Shown: positions 32,476-44,084 of the stretch, in pieces
How the letters are laid out: every line of letters starts with the position of its first letter
Numbering within the stretch: the first letter of the stretch is position 1
Source of the DNA: Bombyx mori
Taxonomy: Eukaryota > Arthropoda > Insecta > Lepidoptera > Bombycidae
DNA length: 64,000 bases
Direction: 5' to 3'
Assembly: GCF_030269925.1 (NCBI RefSeq)
Contig: NC_085129.1
Coordinates: 18,901,501 to 18,965,500 of the forward strand
Program-made: the position numbers and the translations under genes
Notes under the pieces: model-generated
Told to the model about the DNA's origin: nothing
What the model saw: the letters and a program-made list of their open reading frames with translations, nothing else
The model's database searches: none

Positions 32476-33837
32476 TTTAATTATTACAGCATGGGGCGCA
32501 TAATTATTATTCAATCATAATTCATCATGGATTCAGAATTGGTAAGAACAAAATGTATGATAATAGTGTGGAACGTAGCGTTGAGATGTGAGTGAGAGAA
32601 AACGGTAAGAAAGGGAAAAGAGAAAAGGAAGATGGCGGGGACGATTGAATGGGCAAAGTGTAAAAAATGTGTCTGATAATGTTTAATTATTATAAAGAAA
32701 AGTTTTAGAAAAGAACAGAAAAAAAAATGCATAAAAGGAATAGTCTTATAGTCATAGCCATCTTATCTCTACAATAGCTTTTAATTAAATTAAGTTCACT
32801 TTGTCTACATAATTTCAATTTGTAGCTTCAAGTGGAATTAAGTTATTTCCAAGCAAACATAGTTAAAGTAAGATATACAGAATACCGAACAGAACTATCA
32901 TTTTCAAGACGAATGCTAAATTTGAATAAGTAATGATTTAATTAAAACATTTATCGATAGTTACTTTACGCAAGATCGAGGGACTGCTGATCAATAGCCT
33001 TTGCAGTAGGCGCTTGGAAGGAGAAAAAAATAAAATAAAAAATGTAATGGTATAAAATGTATATAATGATAGTTATGTGTTAGATTTTTTAAGTTACTAA
33101 CATAGATTATAAGTAATTACTACTAACAAAATGTTATGGTTTTAAAAAAATAAACTGTAATAAAGTATTAATAATAATAATAATAATTTAGTTTGCCATT
33201 AGTCCGTATTATTAGTTTATGTATACGAAAATGGTAATACTCCTTTGCTAAGGCTAATACTTATCACTTAAATTGCTTAAATAATTAAATTAATTTCAAC
33301 CTAATCTCAAAGGAAATATAGTTACAGTTCCCGGCGATCAATACACATCTTCATCACATCACAACTTTTGAGAGAGACAGTTGGCTAATTTTAGATATAG
33401 CTATCTCTGTCGCACGATACTTACGTGTGACGTTTGTCAGTTGTTGTTAAATTGTGGTAGTGGCGGTCGTAATAGACATCGGATTGTATTAATGTTTCAT
33501 AATTAAATCAAATACAATAATTATTAAAAATAAATAAACAAACTTATTGAAAAATCGACTTTAAGAGTGAAATATATTGATTTAACCCAGAAATAGATCA
33601 ATTTCAGGACTATACACATTCAAACCAAAAAAACTCATACATTCAAACATAGAACGTCTTCCTTTTTTGATGTCGGTAAACATGAAATTTGATTATCCAA
33701 TAATAGCACTGAACCAAACTTCAGTCAGTCAGTAGTCAATTATGCAAACCAATTCCATTTATAGTAATTTTACGTTTAGAATATTGTATATTTTTTCTTA
33801 ATGATAATGTAGATTTTATTGAAAAAGAGCCTAGCTA
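32476..33837. other. AT-rich spacer
   Basis: About 1.3 kb without gene or repeat that I recognise; an (AAT)n run lies at 33168-33186. Confidence 0.5.
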
Positions 33838-33986
33838 GTTTGAAGGGTGGGGCAGCCGTTGTAACTATACTTGAGACCTTAGAACTTATGTCTCAGAGTG
33901 GATGACGCATTTACGTTGTAGATATGTATCCAGTTACCACTTAACAGCAGGGGGGCTGTGAGCTCGTTCACCCATTTAAGCAATAA
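33838..33986 (+). repeat. Bm1 SINE, left arm of an inverted pair
   Basis: GTTTGAAGGGTGGGGCAGCC to TTTAAGCAATAAAAAAAAT; the 3' half of Bm1 only. Confidence 0.9.
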
Positions 33987-33989
33987 AAA

Positions 33990-34130
33990 AAATATTATTG
34001 CTTACATGGTTGGACGAGCTCACGGCCCACCTGATGTTAAGTGGTTACCGGAGCTCATAGACATCTACGACGTAAATTTCGCCACCCACCTTGAGATATG
34101 AGTTCTGAGGTCTCTGTAAAGTTACAAAAG
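33990..34130 (-). repeat. Bm1 SINE, right arm of an inverted pair
   Basis: ATTGCTTACATGGTTGGACG to GAGGTCTCTGTAAAGTTAC. Lies tail to tail with the preceding copy, separated only by the A/T run, so a transcript could fold into a long hairpin. Confidence 0.9.
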
Positions 34131-34964
34131 TCAATGTAATACTTTTGCATGTTTATTTTTTTGGGTTATCTTCTCATGTTTTATTATAGTTTATATTAGT
34201 TAGTTTATTGTAGTTTATATCATGTTTTAAGTCTGTACATACTTATCTAGCTTTAAATCTCATAGTAATCTAAAGGAAAATAGGGGCGAAAGACAATCAG
34301 CGCTGCTCTATGCATCCACTTTGAACAGCATCAGCTCAGTCACCTACCTTTGAACTTTTTTTCTTTCTTTTATTTATTTAGTAATATATAGGTAATACCT
34401 AATCTAAATCTGTATAAATGGCAATATTTTTTTAAGCTATTGCATGGCTTTTATCGCGGGCTTTGAGCGCGGCGACCGAATCGAGAAATTCCGTAACGAA
34501 AATAAAACCTAACACTCCACTCCGCCTACCATGTAGCTCGCGTTGAACACATTCACACGTTGCGCTTGTGTAGTGTTTGTGAATAAGCGCACGGCGTGAC
34601 GTCGCACTGCATGCGCATCTTCAAAAGTTTGCCCATCTCTCTCTCGCGCGGTCTAGCTTATGAGCGTGGAGGGGCTAGTAATGTTTTGCTTTTGTTAATG
34701 TTTATAAATATAGCGTGGTCTTATTTTAATAATGTTTTAATATTAAATTATTATTGTCTAATTATAATTGCATAAGTTGATAAAAAATGCAATGCAATAG
34801 CTTTACCGCGGTAGTCCCCGAGTGCCACACGTGTTTTTTATTTATTATTATCATCAATATTATTGCATTAACTGTAATTGCATAACTATAATTATGACAA
34901 TAAGATGGCAGATTTTTTTGCCTACTTACTTGACACTTATCGTTATATTTTGGGTTATTCACGC
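34131..34964. other. Spacer with a GC-richer patch
   Basis: No gene. 34450-34680 is GC-richer (TTATCGCGGGCTTTGAGCG, TGACGTCGCACTGCATGCG) and may be a decayed transposon end; I cannot name it. Confidence 0.4.
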
Positions 34965-35113
34965 TGTACCTTTATAAATTATAGCCTATATGCTGTTCTA
35001 ATGTTTCAGCTATATTCTTGAAAAGTTTCATAAAAATCCATCCAGTAGTTTTTGCGTGAACTAGTAACAAACATACATCCTTACAAATTTTCCCGTTTAT
35101 AATGTTAGTAGGA
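34965..35113 (-). mobile_element. Helitron 5' fragment
   Basis: Minus strand: A|TCCTACTAACATTATAAAC, then GGATGTATGTTTGTTAC and ACTACTGGATGGATTTTTAT. A similar piece lies at 47,215-47,362. No 3' CTAG end follows, so it is truncated. Confidence 0.6.
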
Positions 35114-35115
35114 TT

Positions 35116-35535
35116 GCATCGTCATTGGTATTTGATATGTTTGTAAATATCCTAATCAGACCTGTTGAAGCTAATCAAAATTAAGTTGCAAGATTGTGTT
35201 GTTACACAAATATTTAAAGGCAGGTCTCTGATAAATGCGTGACAACAATTTCATTGTAGCCGAACCCGAATATTCGCAACGCGAAAACAATTTTCGCGAA
35301 CATTCCCGAAACACTGGAGTTTCAATACAACTTTATCATTTTGAAATTCTATTTATTTCCGAAACGACCTCGCTCTCTGAGGTCGGATGCGAACGTAAAG
35401 TTTTCATGTCGCGAATGCCCATCGGCTACCAGACTGCCAGTTACGGGAGAATTTACGACCGGCTTGATCCGTGCGGATGGATTTATGCCTTTTTAAATTG
35501 TTCTCTTTTTTTTTGGCTCTATAGTGTTGTTGTTT
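35116..35535. other. Spacer
   Basis: No gene recognised. The frame from 35235 runs into the Bm1 and is not credible. Confidence 0.4.
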
Positions 35536-35895
35536 TTTTTTTTTATTGCTTACATGGATGGACGAGCTCACAGCCCACCTGGTGTTAAGTGGTTACTGGA
35601 GCCCATAGACATCTACAACGTAAATGCGCCACCCACCTCGAGATATAAGTTCTAAGATCTCAGTATAGTTACAACGGCTACCCCAACCTTCGAACCGAAA
35701 CGCATTACTGCTTCACGGCGGAAATAGACGGGGTGGCGGTACCTACCCGTGCGGACTCTCAAGAGGTCCTACCATCAGTGATTACGCAAATTATAATTTT
35801 GCGGGTTTGATTTTTATTACACGATGTTATTCCTTCACCGTGGAAGTCAATCGTGAACATTTGTTGAGTACGTATTTCATTAGAAAAAATTCTTA
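35536..35895 (-). repeat. Bm1 SINE, body and linker
   Basis: Runs from a T run to GGAAGTCAATCGTGAACATT and ACGTATTTCATTAGAAAAA. It lacks only the tRNA-like head. Confidence 0.94.
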
Positions 35896-37164
35896 TGAAA
35901 TTTACCTCGAATCGGACTTTCACGAGATCTTTGAATACGGCACGTTCACGGTATAAGGTGTTTATTATTAAATAAATAATAGTTTAAAAAAAAAAACAAA
36001 AAAAATACGCTTTTATAGAAAATCCAACTAAAAAAATAGAAAATGAATTTTCAGGATCTTATCAAAATAACCCTTCTTCTACTCTATTCATAAAATATTT
36101 ATAAGTACTGATACCATGCACCCCACGCTTTTTTTACAATAAAATCATTTTTTCTTACACTATTTTTAATTCAAATTTAATTTCTATTTTTTAGTTGAAT
36201 TTCACATATTTTTTAAATTTTTCCATGATTTCATCTGAAATAGTCGGTAATTTATCCGAGAAATAGGTGATCGGCGCGCCTGTCCCTTCTTGGTTTTGAC
36301 GCAGACACTCCGGGTCTCAGGAAAACAAAAAATCGCTAATCCTGATTATCCTAGTATCTTCGTCTTTTTCTTAGAAGTTTCCTGGTCTAATGCTAGGGTG
36401 CGCTTTCCTACTTACGCTCCTCCATTTTTCCCGGCCTTTGGCATTTCTTTTATACAATAAAAAAGAAAACATTATTTATTTCGGTTGTTTGAAAGGCGAA
36501 AGAAAAAAAGCGCTACCCTAAACCGCGTACTGCATTAAAAGACCTCATTCAAATCGACGACTTTGAAGTAATTTCGTATTATACAAATCGCGATCTGTCA
36601 CAAAACCAGATTTACTAAGAGCCCTTAAATAAATTCTCGTCCGTTTGATGTCGGATCAATGTTCGAGCGTGGGCTTTCGTAACATCGCCCGATCTTCGGT
36701 CGGATCCAGAAATAATTTTTGCGCAAAAATAGCTTACTGCTTCTGTGTTTCAGTCAATTTCGTTGAGTGCGGCTCGGGGTGGAGCTTATTCGGAAACGAG
36801 GTCAACCGTTTCGTATATGCTCGTTATTATTGGTTGACGCTTTTCAAACGAACACTTTTGACGATAACTTTGTTACTGTGTTTTCCCAAAATTTTTGGGG
36901 AAATTTAAAAGCTGGTATCACTGCTTGGCTGTGTTTTACCTAATTTTAGGGGAAATTAAAAAGCTGGTATCCATTGTTTACATATTATTACACTCGTTGC
37001 CAATCGCGTTGGTATCGGTTTACGTATTATTGTTTTGTCGGCTGACTCGGCGGCATACGGTACCCTTACTGTTGGACCGAGTATCGTGAGTTCGATTTAC
37101 ACATGAAAGTCCGTACTGCCAAGCTGTCTATCGCTAATTAGTTTCCGCAAAACGTGTCTGAGTA
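35896..37164. other. Spacer with a 53-bp tandem duplication
   Basis: No gene. 36876-36928 and 36929-36978 are imperfect tandem copies (CTGTGTTTT..., AAAGCTGGTATC). The 87-codon frame at 36645-36908 overlaps it and has no known motif. Confidence 0.5.
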
Positions 37165-37325
37165 AGGACGTGTCATAACGGTCAGGAAGCGCCGCGTAGG
37201 GATTTCTTTTTCCAAAGACCGATAGTGCATGGTGGAAAGATCTCTGCAAAACGCACTGTGGAAGAACGCAGGGGTTCTAGGTAGTATAGTGAACGTATAC
37301 AATAATCCAGAGCATTACCCTTAAC
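37165..37325 (-). mobile_element. Diverged Jockey-like LINE C-terminal remnant
   Basis: Follows the order of 57.95-58.12 kb (GTCATAACGGTCAGGAAGCG, GTGGAAGAACGCAGGGGTTC, ATCCAGAGCATTACCC) but is much more changed. The 3' UTR is absent, so it is an older or different lineage. Confidence 0.5.
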
Positions 37326-37495
37326 GATACCCTTTTATGGGCCTTTATATTGGGGAACTTACGTTGTAAGATGTATGAACTCCGAACTGTATGAAGTCTG
37401 GTCTCCCGGACTACGACAGTGAAAAAACCATGTGCACTTCAAATACAGTAGAAAGGAAGCCCACAGAAGCATTCATTCTGATTATAATGCGTTAT

Positions 37496-37630
37496 TTTTT
37501 TTTTATTGCTTAGATGGGTGGACGAGCTCACAGCCCACCTGGTGTTAAGTGGTTACTGGAGCCCATAGACATCTACAATGTAAATGCGCCACTGCACCGG
37601 ACGTCTTATCCTTTAGGCCACGACGACTTC
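37496..37630 (-). repeat. Bm1 SINE with the body deleted
   Basis: The Bm1 3' part (ATTGCTTAGATGGGTGG to GTAAATGCGCCAC) is joined directly to the head (TGCACCGGACGTCTTATCC to GGCCACGACGAC). Both element ends are present, but about 280 bp of body and linker are missing. Confidence 0.88.
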
Positions 37631-37689
37631 TAACTAAATCCCAATAATGTATTTTTGTTTCTTTTCAGTGTCGCATTGGAATTTTCGTT

Positions 37690-37970
37690 TCTTCTTCTTC
37701 TTCGTCACTTCCTCATTATTGAGGGTCGTGACCATCTTGGTCTAGTTTTTGCACCAGCTTCCTCCAATGTTGCCTGCATTCGGCCTGCTTAATGGAGCCC
37801 GGGACGCTGGTGTTTGTGAACTCCTTGACAATGTCCGTCCACCTGGTTGGCGATCTTCCTCGCCTTCTCTTTCCTTCCACGTGACCTACAACTATAAGTT
37901 TTTCCAAGTTGTCAGGATTTTGTCGGGCCACGTGTCCGAAGTACTTGAGGAGACGCTGCATACAGTTCGT
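37690..37970 (-). pseudogene. LINE C-terminal fragment
   Basis: The minus strand reads MQRLLKYFGHVARQNPDNLE, VEGKRRRGRSPTRWTDIVK, then RQHWRKLVQKLDQDGHDPQ and a stop. Same general type as 18,688-19,071 (FGH, RGRSPTRWTD) but a different subfamily. No catalytic region. Confidence 0.82.
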
Positions 37971-38409
37971 AGATACACGAATCTTGACGTTTCATCGAAT
38001 TTCAAATCGCTACGGTGCTATCTATGCAATAAGGCTAAGTTTCAAAAGAGCGATATTAATCAGAAAGTGCTAATAAGTTCCTACCAAAAATGAAGTCCGA
38101 GATAAGTCAGCAGAAAAGCTTGTCCACCTCAGAGGTTCCACAAACAGAGAATTCGTACCGATAAACGTTTGGTATGAGGTACGTGCAGTTTTGGAAACTA
38201 ATGGAAAATGGCTTTTCGGTGTGGACGTCCTAGATAGCGTTAGGAAACCTGAAGCCGGTAAAGTTTTATTGACCGGAGCGCGGGTTTTAGTCTAAAACAA
38301 ATTCAGGTACATTTCATGAAGCGGTATTAGAGATTAAATGGGGCGTTTTAGTCTGCAGGGCTTAAACCAAATTCTTGCTTTGCTTGAAATATTGGTTAAA
38401 ATTTTAAGT
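37971..38409. other. Spacer
   Basis: Nothing recognised. Confidence 0.4.
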
Positions 38410-39160
38410 CCTCGTGGCCTGCGGGGTAAGAAGCATTCGTATCGAGTAACTCAACTGTGTCGATGTTCGAATCCCGAAGGTGAGTACCAATTTTTCTAAT
38501 GAAATACGTACTTAACAAATGTTCATGACTGACTTCCACGGTGAAGGAATGACATCTATATATATAAAAATGAATTGCTCTTCGTTATTCTCGCTAAAAC
38601 TCGAGAATGGCTGGACCGATTTGGCAATTTTGGTCTTAAATTATTTTTAGAAGTCCAGAGAAGGTTTAAAAGGTAGATAAATAAGAAAATGCTCGGAAAT
38701 AAATAAAACTAACAATTTTGTTTTCCCTTTGATGTGTCCCCCGTCGGACGGATTCCTTTTGTTTGTTTTAAGTTTATTTTATACAAAAGTTTAGGTATTT
38801 TATTTATCGGTTGAGGCACTACGAAGTCTGCCGGGTCAGCTAGTCGTGTAATAAAAATCAAACACGCGTAAATTCTAAATTGCGTAATTTCTAGTTCTAG
38901 GGTGGTGTAATTTTTTACTGGTGGTAGGACCTCTTGTGAGTCCGCGCGGGTGGGTACCACCACCCTGCCTATTTCTGCCGTGAAGCAGTAATGCGTTTCG
39001 GTTTGAAGGGTGGGGCAGCCGTTGTAACTATACTTGAGACCTTAGAACTTGTATCTCAAGGTGGGTGGCGCATTTACGTTGTGGATGTCTATGGGCTCCA
39101 GTAATCACTTAACACCAGGGGGGCTGTGAGCTCGTCCAACCATCTAAGGAATAATAAAAA
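38410..39160 (+). repeat. Bm1 SINE, near full length, split by a Helitron
   Basis: Head TCCTCGTGGCCTGCGGGGTA and GTGTCGATGTTCGAATCCC, linker to GAAGGAATGACA, then the Helitron, then TCGTGTAATAAAAATCAAAC, body and tail AATAATAAAAAAAAA. Excising 38,555-38,843 leaves an ordinary Bm1, which makes this a clean empty-site reconstruction. Confidence 0.95.
38555..38843 (+). mobile_element. Non-autonomous Helitron inside Bm1
   Basis: 289 bp starting TCTATATATATAAAAATGAA and ending GTCTGCCGGGTCAGCTAG. The Bm1 on either side reads ...GACA|T CGTG..., so the element sits precisely between A and T with no TSD, which is the Helitron signature. No Rep/helicase coding is present. Relatives lie at 9.4 and 49.75 kb. 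Confidence 0.93.
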
Positions 39161-39165
39161 AAAAA

Positions 39166-39372
39166 GGGTCTCTTGTGAGTCCGCACGGGTAAGTACCACC
39201 GCCCTGCCTATTTCTGCCGTAAAGCAGTAATGCGTTTCGGTTTGAACGGCGAGGCAAACATTGTATTGTAAAAGTGACCATACAATTCATGTCTCGAAGT
39301 GGGTGGTGGTATTTAAGTTGTTGACGTGACGTGTTTCGGTGACCAGTCAACACCAGGTACCAATAAAAAAAA
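39166..39372 (+). repeat. Bm1 SINE, second tandem copy
   Basis: Starts inside the A tail of the previous copy (GGGTCTCTTGTGAGTCCGCA) and runs to CCAATAAAAAAAA. Its 5' truncated join to the preceding tail suggests insertion into the A run. Confidence 0.9.
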
Positions 39373-39579
39373 TTGGGTATTTTTATCATGGTGCATGAAG
39401 ATTAGCCATGAGTTTTACCGGCTGCCCGCCTGACATTAACCATCCTTGGGTTATATCCCTCTATATCCATTGCAACGTGAAATAGTGAAGGATTTTTCTA
39501 TAAAGCAATAAGCTATAAGCAATAAAAAAAAAGTCTTTAGTGTTTATTTTACTTCGTTTGTTTTTTGTTCTACTGTTTT

Positions 39580-39905
39580 TTTTTTGTTACCATACCTATT
39601 CGCTGATAGTTTAAGAGGCTATTCGAACTACGCCTGGACGGGTAGGTGAGCTCGCGGGCTTGGTCTAAGAGAATTTTCTATCAGCCTTAGCAAGAGCAGT
39701 GCTTCGCAAAATCTTTTTTTTATTTTTTATTGCCCTTGTAGGCAGACAAGCATACGGCCCACCTGATGGTGAGTGGTTACCGTCACCCATGGACTTCAGC
39801 AATGCCAAGGGCAGAGCCAAGCCGCTGCCTACCGCAAATCTACCACCGGATTGGAATCTCGACCTACTGAGAAGATCCGGCGAGAAACTCAGTAGGCTAC
39901 TACGG
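39580..39905 (-). repeat. LINE-like 3' end, family A, split by another LINE end
   Basis: ACCATACCTATTCGCTGATA to AGTGCTTCGCAAAATCT, then the insertion, then AATCTACCACCGGATTGG to GAAACTCAGTAGGC. Confidence 0.85.
39716..39832 (-). mobile_element. Jockey-like LINE 3' end nested in family A
   Basis: A T run, then ATTGCCCTTGTAGGCAGACA to AGAGCCAAGCCGCTGCCTAC. AAATCT repeats on both sides (imperfectly GCAAAATCT / GCAAATCT), a plausible TSD. Confidence 0.85.
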
Positions 39906-40366
39906 TTAGCATTTCATTATTATAAAGCTTTACACTAAAATTTAAATTTTCTAATCCTATAACAATAAAAATATCGTATTTTAGTCCATTTTTTTCTGTG
40001 TATTCATATTTACTCATTCAATTATTTCAAATTGATGAAATATGGTATAAGAAATTTCGTAAGCAATAAATAAACTTTCAATATAGTCAATTTGTTATAA
40101 AATAATCGAAGCCACAGCTGTTTCAAATAACCGTAAAATTTCTTCTAGTTTTCTCGAGATTCAATAGCACAAAAATCGTAAATAATGGTGGCATCATCGA
40201 AACATTGGAACGAGGCCAACTCCAATAGGCTTAGGCTGATATTTAGCGTCTCGATTCGTCTTTTACATTTGGAAACTAACAAGCGGACATAAGATTATCT
40301 TTAAATGTACATACATAAAGTTTTTCATTTGCGTTGAAGGCGGAGTTTATAGAGTTTTTTTTTTCC
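39906..40366. other. AT-rich spacer
   Basis: Nothing recognised. Confidence 0.45.
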
Positions 40367-40548
40367 TACCTATTCGCTGGTAGCCTAAGAGGCTATTCAA
40401 GCGACGTCCGGACGGGTGAGCTCACGGGCTCAACCTGAGAGAATTTGCTAACACTAGCCCTAGCAAGAGCAGTGCTTCGCTGAATCTACCACCGGAACGG
40501 AATCGTGACCCACTGAGATAATCCGGCGAAAAACTCAGTGGGCTATCC
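40367..40548 (-). repeat. LINE-like 3' end, family A (best intact copy)
   Basis: CCTACCTATTCGCTGGTAGC, GGTGAGCTCACGGGCTCAAC, GCTAACACTAGCCCTAGCAA, CCACCGGAACGGAATCGTGA, AAACTCAGTGGGC. Used as the reference for the family. Confidence 0.85.
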
Positions 40549-40664
40549 AGTTTGTGTTACGGAAAGAACTTATGAGAATTTTCTAGAAATCTTCCATACA
40601 TACTGTAACAACCCTAAGGATATAACTTTGTCGTACAAAATATCTCTTACCGTAACCTTTGTGG

Positions 40665-40835
40665 TGGGCAGCCATCATACAACACAAGATATTTGACAGA
40701 TGCCTGAATCTCGGTTACGACATTTACAAGATAAGCTTGTATATATACAATTTCCAAACAGCAACATTCGGACCGTCGGTCTATTAAGCATTATCACTCG
40801 TTCTTTGTTAGATCTTCCATCCGTTGTTAAAACCT
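40665..40835 (+). repeat. Dispersed family B, copy 3
   Basis: GCAGCCATCATACAACACAA, GATATTTGACAGATGCCTGA, CATTCGGACCGTCGGTCTAT, TTAGATCTTCCATCCG. Confidence 0.58.
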
Positions 40836-41518
40836 TCCAAACCTTAATTCATATCTTCTTTTCCCTACTTTGAATCGTTCGAACATCACGAGCATCGAAT
40901 TAATTTAATCTTTTTAGTTTAGTTAGCTCCACACGGCTACAATATTAAACAGATCTTTGGTATCATTATACCAATTCGTAGTAATACTGGAAATTCGTAT
41001 CTATATTCAGTACATGAGGGTTAAAAGTGCTGTGGACTCATCCGACACCATCTCAATTATCAGATCGTTTCAGCTGTAGAGACGCCATCATGAAAATTGT
41101 AAGGTTTTCATTGTTAAAACTATTTCTTACAGATTAATTTTACGTTTTTTTACTGTCATTATATTGTTTACAGCGTTTCAGATACTTTGTAGTTCTTGTG
41201 TTAGTCTGGACGACTGAAGAGTAATTCGTTGAATTTGAATATTATGGTAACTGAACAATTGAATGTTGATTAAATTAACGGCCTGTCTTAACTGAGACTG
41301 GTTTGAATATTTTGCTAACTGAACAGTTACAAGATTAGATTTCTTTTGGTAAATTAATACACAAAAGTACGGGCACCATTTTATTAGCAGAGCGGAAGTG
41401 AAGTGTCTTATGGCATATTGCCATAGATATGTTAATAATACATTACTTTATAGACTAAAACATATATAACCATAGAGTAGTGCACAGATCCTTATGTGGA
41501 CAAAGTAAATATACTCAA
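40836..41518. other. Spacer
   Basis: No gene. Two loosely similar phrases (GAATATT...AACTGAACA) about 80 bp apart near 41240-41330 may be a worn duplication. Confidence 0.4.
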
Positions 41519-41640
41519 CACTGACGACCTATTGAGGTTCGCGGGGATCCGCTGGATGCAGGCAGCGCAGGACCGAACCTTGTGGCGAGGCTTGGAAGAG
41601 GCCTATGTCCGGCAGTGGACGTCTGTAGGCTGATTGAATA
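41519..41640 (+). pseudogene. RTE-clade LINE, extreme C-terminus
   Basis: The plus strand reads DDLLRFAGIRWMQAAQDR, TLWRGLEEAYVRQWTSVG and a stop at 41631-41633. This is the end of the same family as 14,785-15,345, here with the true stop codon preserved. Confidence 0.85.
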
Positions 41641-41814
41641 GAAAAAGAACAGAGAAGTATTCGAAACGTCAAAAATACATAAATGACGATAAATAGCTGG
41701 AGATTTAACAATAAAAGTGGTTTTAATTGAGTCTACCAATCGGGAAAATCGAAAAGAATGGCTGTGGTACAATAGTTATAACTCGAATAGTTTCGCATTA
41801 AGCAATTTCTGTTA

Positions 41815-42330
41815 CAATATTGGACGGGGGGGCTTGGGTCAAGTTTCCCGACGAGATAACAGAATGCCTAGTGGTGCAAGGATGGGTTGAAAGGATTAGT
41901 CCATCCTGGCGGTCACTCACGCGGTGGACCAACCAAACAAGACTACAGTGGGAGGTTCCTTAAACGATTACAGCAGAATTGCCTCGGGCAGGAGATCTGG
42001 CACCTCCATAACGATCACGACCAATCCATCAAGAGCGAAACGATTAAGAAGCAAAATAATTGAGACTGATCTGATCGTGCCACCGACACGAATGGATGAC
42101 ACCTGGGAAGCCACGAAAACAGCAAAACCACTCAGCTTTGAGGACTCATTTGAAATTTCCTTGAATCAAGCCAATTTAAATCAGGGTCAAAAACATACAC
42201 TGTTCCACGTGTAGCTCTAAATGTGCTCTTAAGGTAGTGTCTACATTTAATTTTAAATATCTGGGAAGTTTGCGTCATTCCATATCATTGAAATGGAAGG
42301 AGAGCGCAGAGCGTTGTCAAACAGATCTAG
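41815..42330 (+). pseudogene. Possible decayed LINE coding region
   Basis: QGWVERISPSWRSLTRWTNQ is readable at about 41875-41940, and NFKYLGSLRHSI at about 42255-42290 (KYLG is common just after the RT palm). The order is not that of a normal element, and a 96-codon frame between them (41924-42214) is unrecognised. Weak evidence. Confidence 0.3.
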
Positions 42331-42487
42331 TCCTAATTTAACCATACTAATGAATTTTTTTGTTTGTTACGATTTCGCGCCTAATCACTAAACTGATCAT
42401 CATGATATTTTGAATACACATCGTTAGAGGTATAAATAAAATACTTAAGTTAACTTTCGACTGGAATAAAGTATTATTAAAATTTTA

Positions 42488-42652
42488 AGCCATAGACACA
42501 GCCCACTGAGTTTCTCGCTGGATCTTCTCAGTGGGTCGCGTTTTCGATCCGATGGTAGATTCTGCTAACCTTGGCACCTCTCCGGTTTAAGCCCCGTGAG
42601 CTCACCTACATGTTAGGGCGAAGCTGAAATAACCTCTCAAGGCTACCGTTTT
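42488..42652 (+). repeat. LINE-like 3' end, family A
   Basis: GACACAGCCCACTGAGTTTC, CTCAGTGGGTCGCGTTTTCG, CCGTGAGCTCACCTACATG, CTCAAGGCTACCG. Confidence 0.82.
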
Positions 42653-43351
42653 TATTTTCATGACATTAATTCTGACCTTTCGAATAATTTACAGTTTTAC
42701 TTGTTGCGGAGGTTGATAAAAAAAAACAAGTTAAAGCCGTATAAAACCAATTTTAATTATGCAACACTATTATCTAGGTATCGAGGCTTAGCTTTAGCAT
42801 AGGTAGGAAAAAAAACTGTTCAAAAATTAACACGCGTGAAAGTTAGTAAGTACTGTTTGTTATATACATCAGCGAAATAAGACGTTGCCTCCGTAACATA
42901 GATTTAAAATTCTACATAAAAAATCGCACGTCGCTCTACAAATACACGAGATCTGCTTGAAATTCAGAAAGCGTCGCCCGGTCGTGTTAGCGCTCGGAGT
43001 TGCAAGCCCAGAAAATTAGTTTTTGTTTCTTTCGTACAATTTTTTGTATACACAAAAAACCTTAGAAAAACATCCTCTTTTATCGTGTACTTTAAGATAG
43101 CAAAGAGGTCTTGAATATTGGTTACGTCAGCGTCATAATAAATGAAATATTCAATAAACAATCTCTTGTTGTGTTTAGTTCGTAGGTACATATAAATAAT
43201 AAAATAACTGGGAAGAAATCACGCACGGTCATCCGGCCTAATTTAGGATTCTCTGTTTTATGAACACCAGAATCTGACATACATACTTTTAAATATATAC
43301 ACGGCGGAGAAGCCACAATTATTAACACCATCGTCAGACATCGTAGGGGCG
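42653..43351. other. Spacer with a SINE-like scrap
   Basis: No gene. AATCACGCACGGTCATCCGG (about 43217) and the following 60 bp resemble 27.43-27.49 kb and may be a 3' piece of the second SINE family. Confidence 0.4.
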
Positions 43352-43592
43352 AACAGGGTTTTTTTTATTGCTTAGATGGGTGGACGAGCTCACAGCCCAC
43401 CTGGTGTTAAGTGGTTACTGGAGCCCATAGACGTAAATGCGCCACCCACCTTGAGATATAAGTTCTAAGGTCTCAATATAGTTACAACGGCTGCTCCGCC
43501 CTTCAAACCGAAACGCATTACTGCTTCACGGCAGAAATAGGCAGGTTGGTGATACCTACCCGCGTGTACTCAAAAGAGGTCCTACCACCAAT
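43352..43592 (-). repeat. Bm1 SINE, headless
   Basis: T run with ATTGCTTAGATGGGTGG to GGTCCTACCACCAATAAA; a 10-bp deletion follows CCCATAGAC. Confidence 0.94.
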
Positions 43593-43794
43593 AAATCTGA
43601 TCGAGCTAAGATAAATATTGAGTACCCCAATCGCGTTTGTTGTCTTAGAACAATTTAGAAATCTTCTCTTGACCTTAGCAAGCGAAAACGAATGACAGTT
43701 TTTAGGACGGAGGCGCCGCTCTTCAAGAAGGCTGGTCGGTAAGCGTGATGGCGTCTACGCGCCTCAATCGGCTAGGCTCTGTCGTAGCACAAAG

Positions 43795-44015
43795 TTAGTC
43801 GAGTTCCGACGATACCGCAATCGTGCTGCCATCTCTCAGGAATCGTGCTGGGTTTCGTTTAACTACCAAACTAATAACCGTCTCCGACATACATATATAG
43901 ATAACAAGCACCCAAAAAAATAGCAAACTAACCTGTTCATCACACGAACGTTTGCCCAATGTGGGAGTCAAACTCACGACCTGGGCGCAACTAAGGCTCT
44001 AACCGAGTCAGTCAA
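43795..44015 (-). repeat. tRNA-derived SINE, second family
   Basis: Minus strand: GACTGACTCGGTTAGAGCC, then CAGGTCGTGAGTTTGACTCC (B-box region), GATGAACAGGTTAGTTTGC and ATCTATATATGTATGTCGGA. Longest 3' region of the three copies. Confidence 0.7.
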
Positions 44016-44084
44016 TATTATATGTTCATCATGGTTCATCTGATTTGATCCTAGAAAGACTAGAACAAATATTAAACAAAAAAT

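Noticed and set aside
35235..35588. 117-codon plus-strand frame
   Set aside because: Its last third is Bm1 read in antisense and the rest has no recognisable domain.
27536..39372. Regularly spaced Bm1 copies considered as a satellite or CRISPR-like array
   Set aside because: Spacing, orientation and length vary freely and copies are independently truncated, as expected for dispersed SINE insertions.
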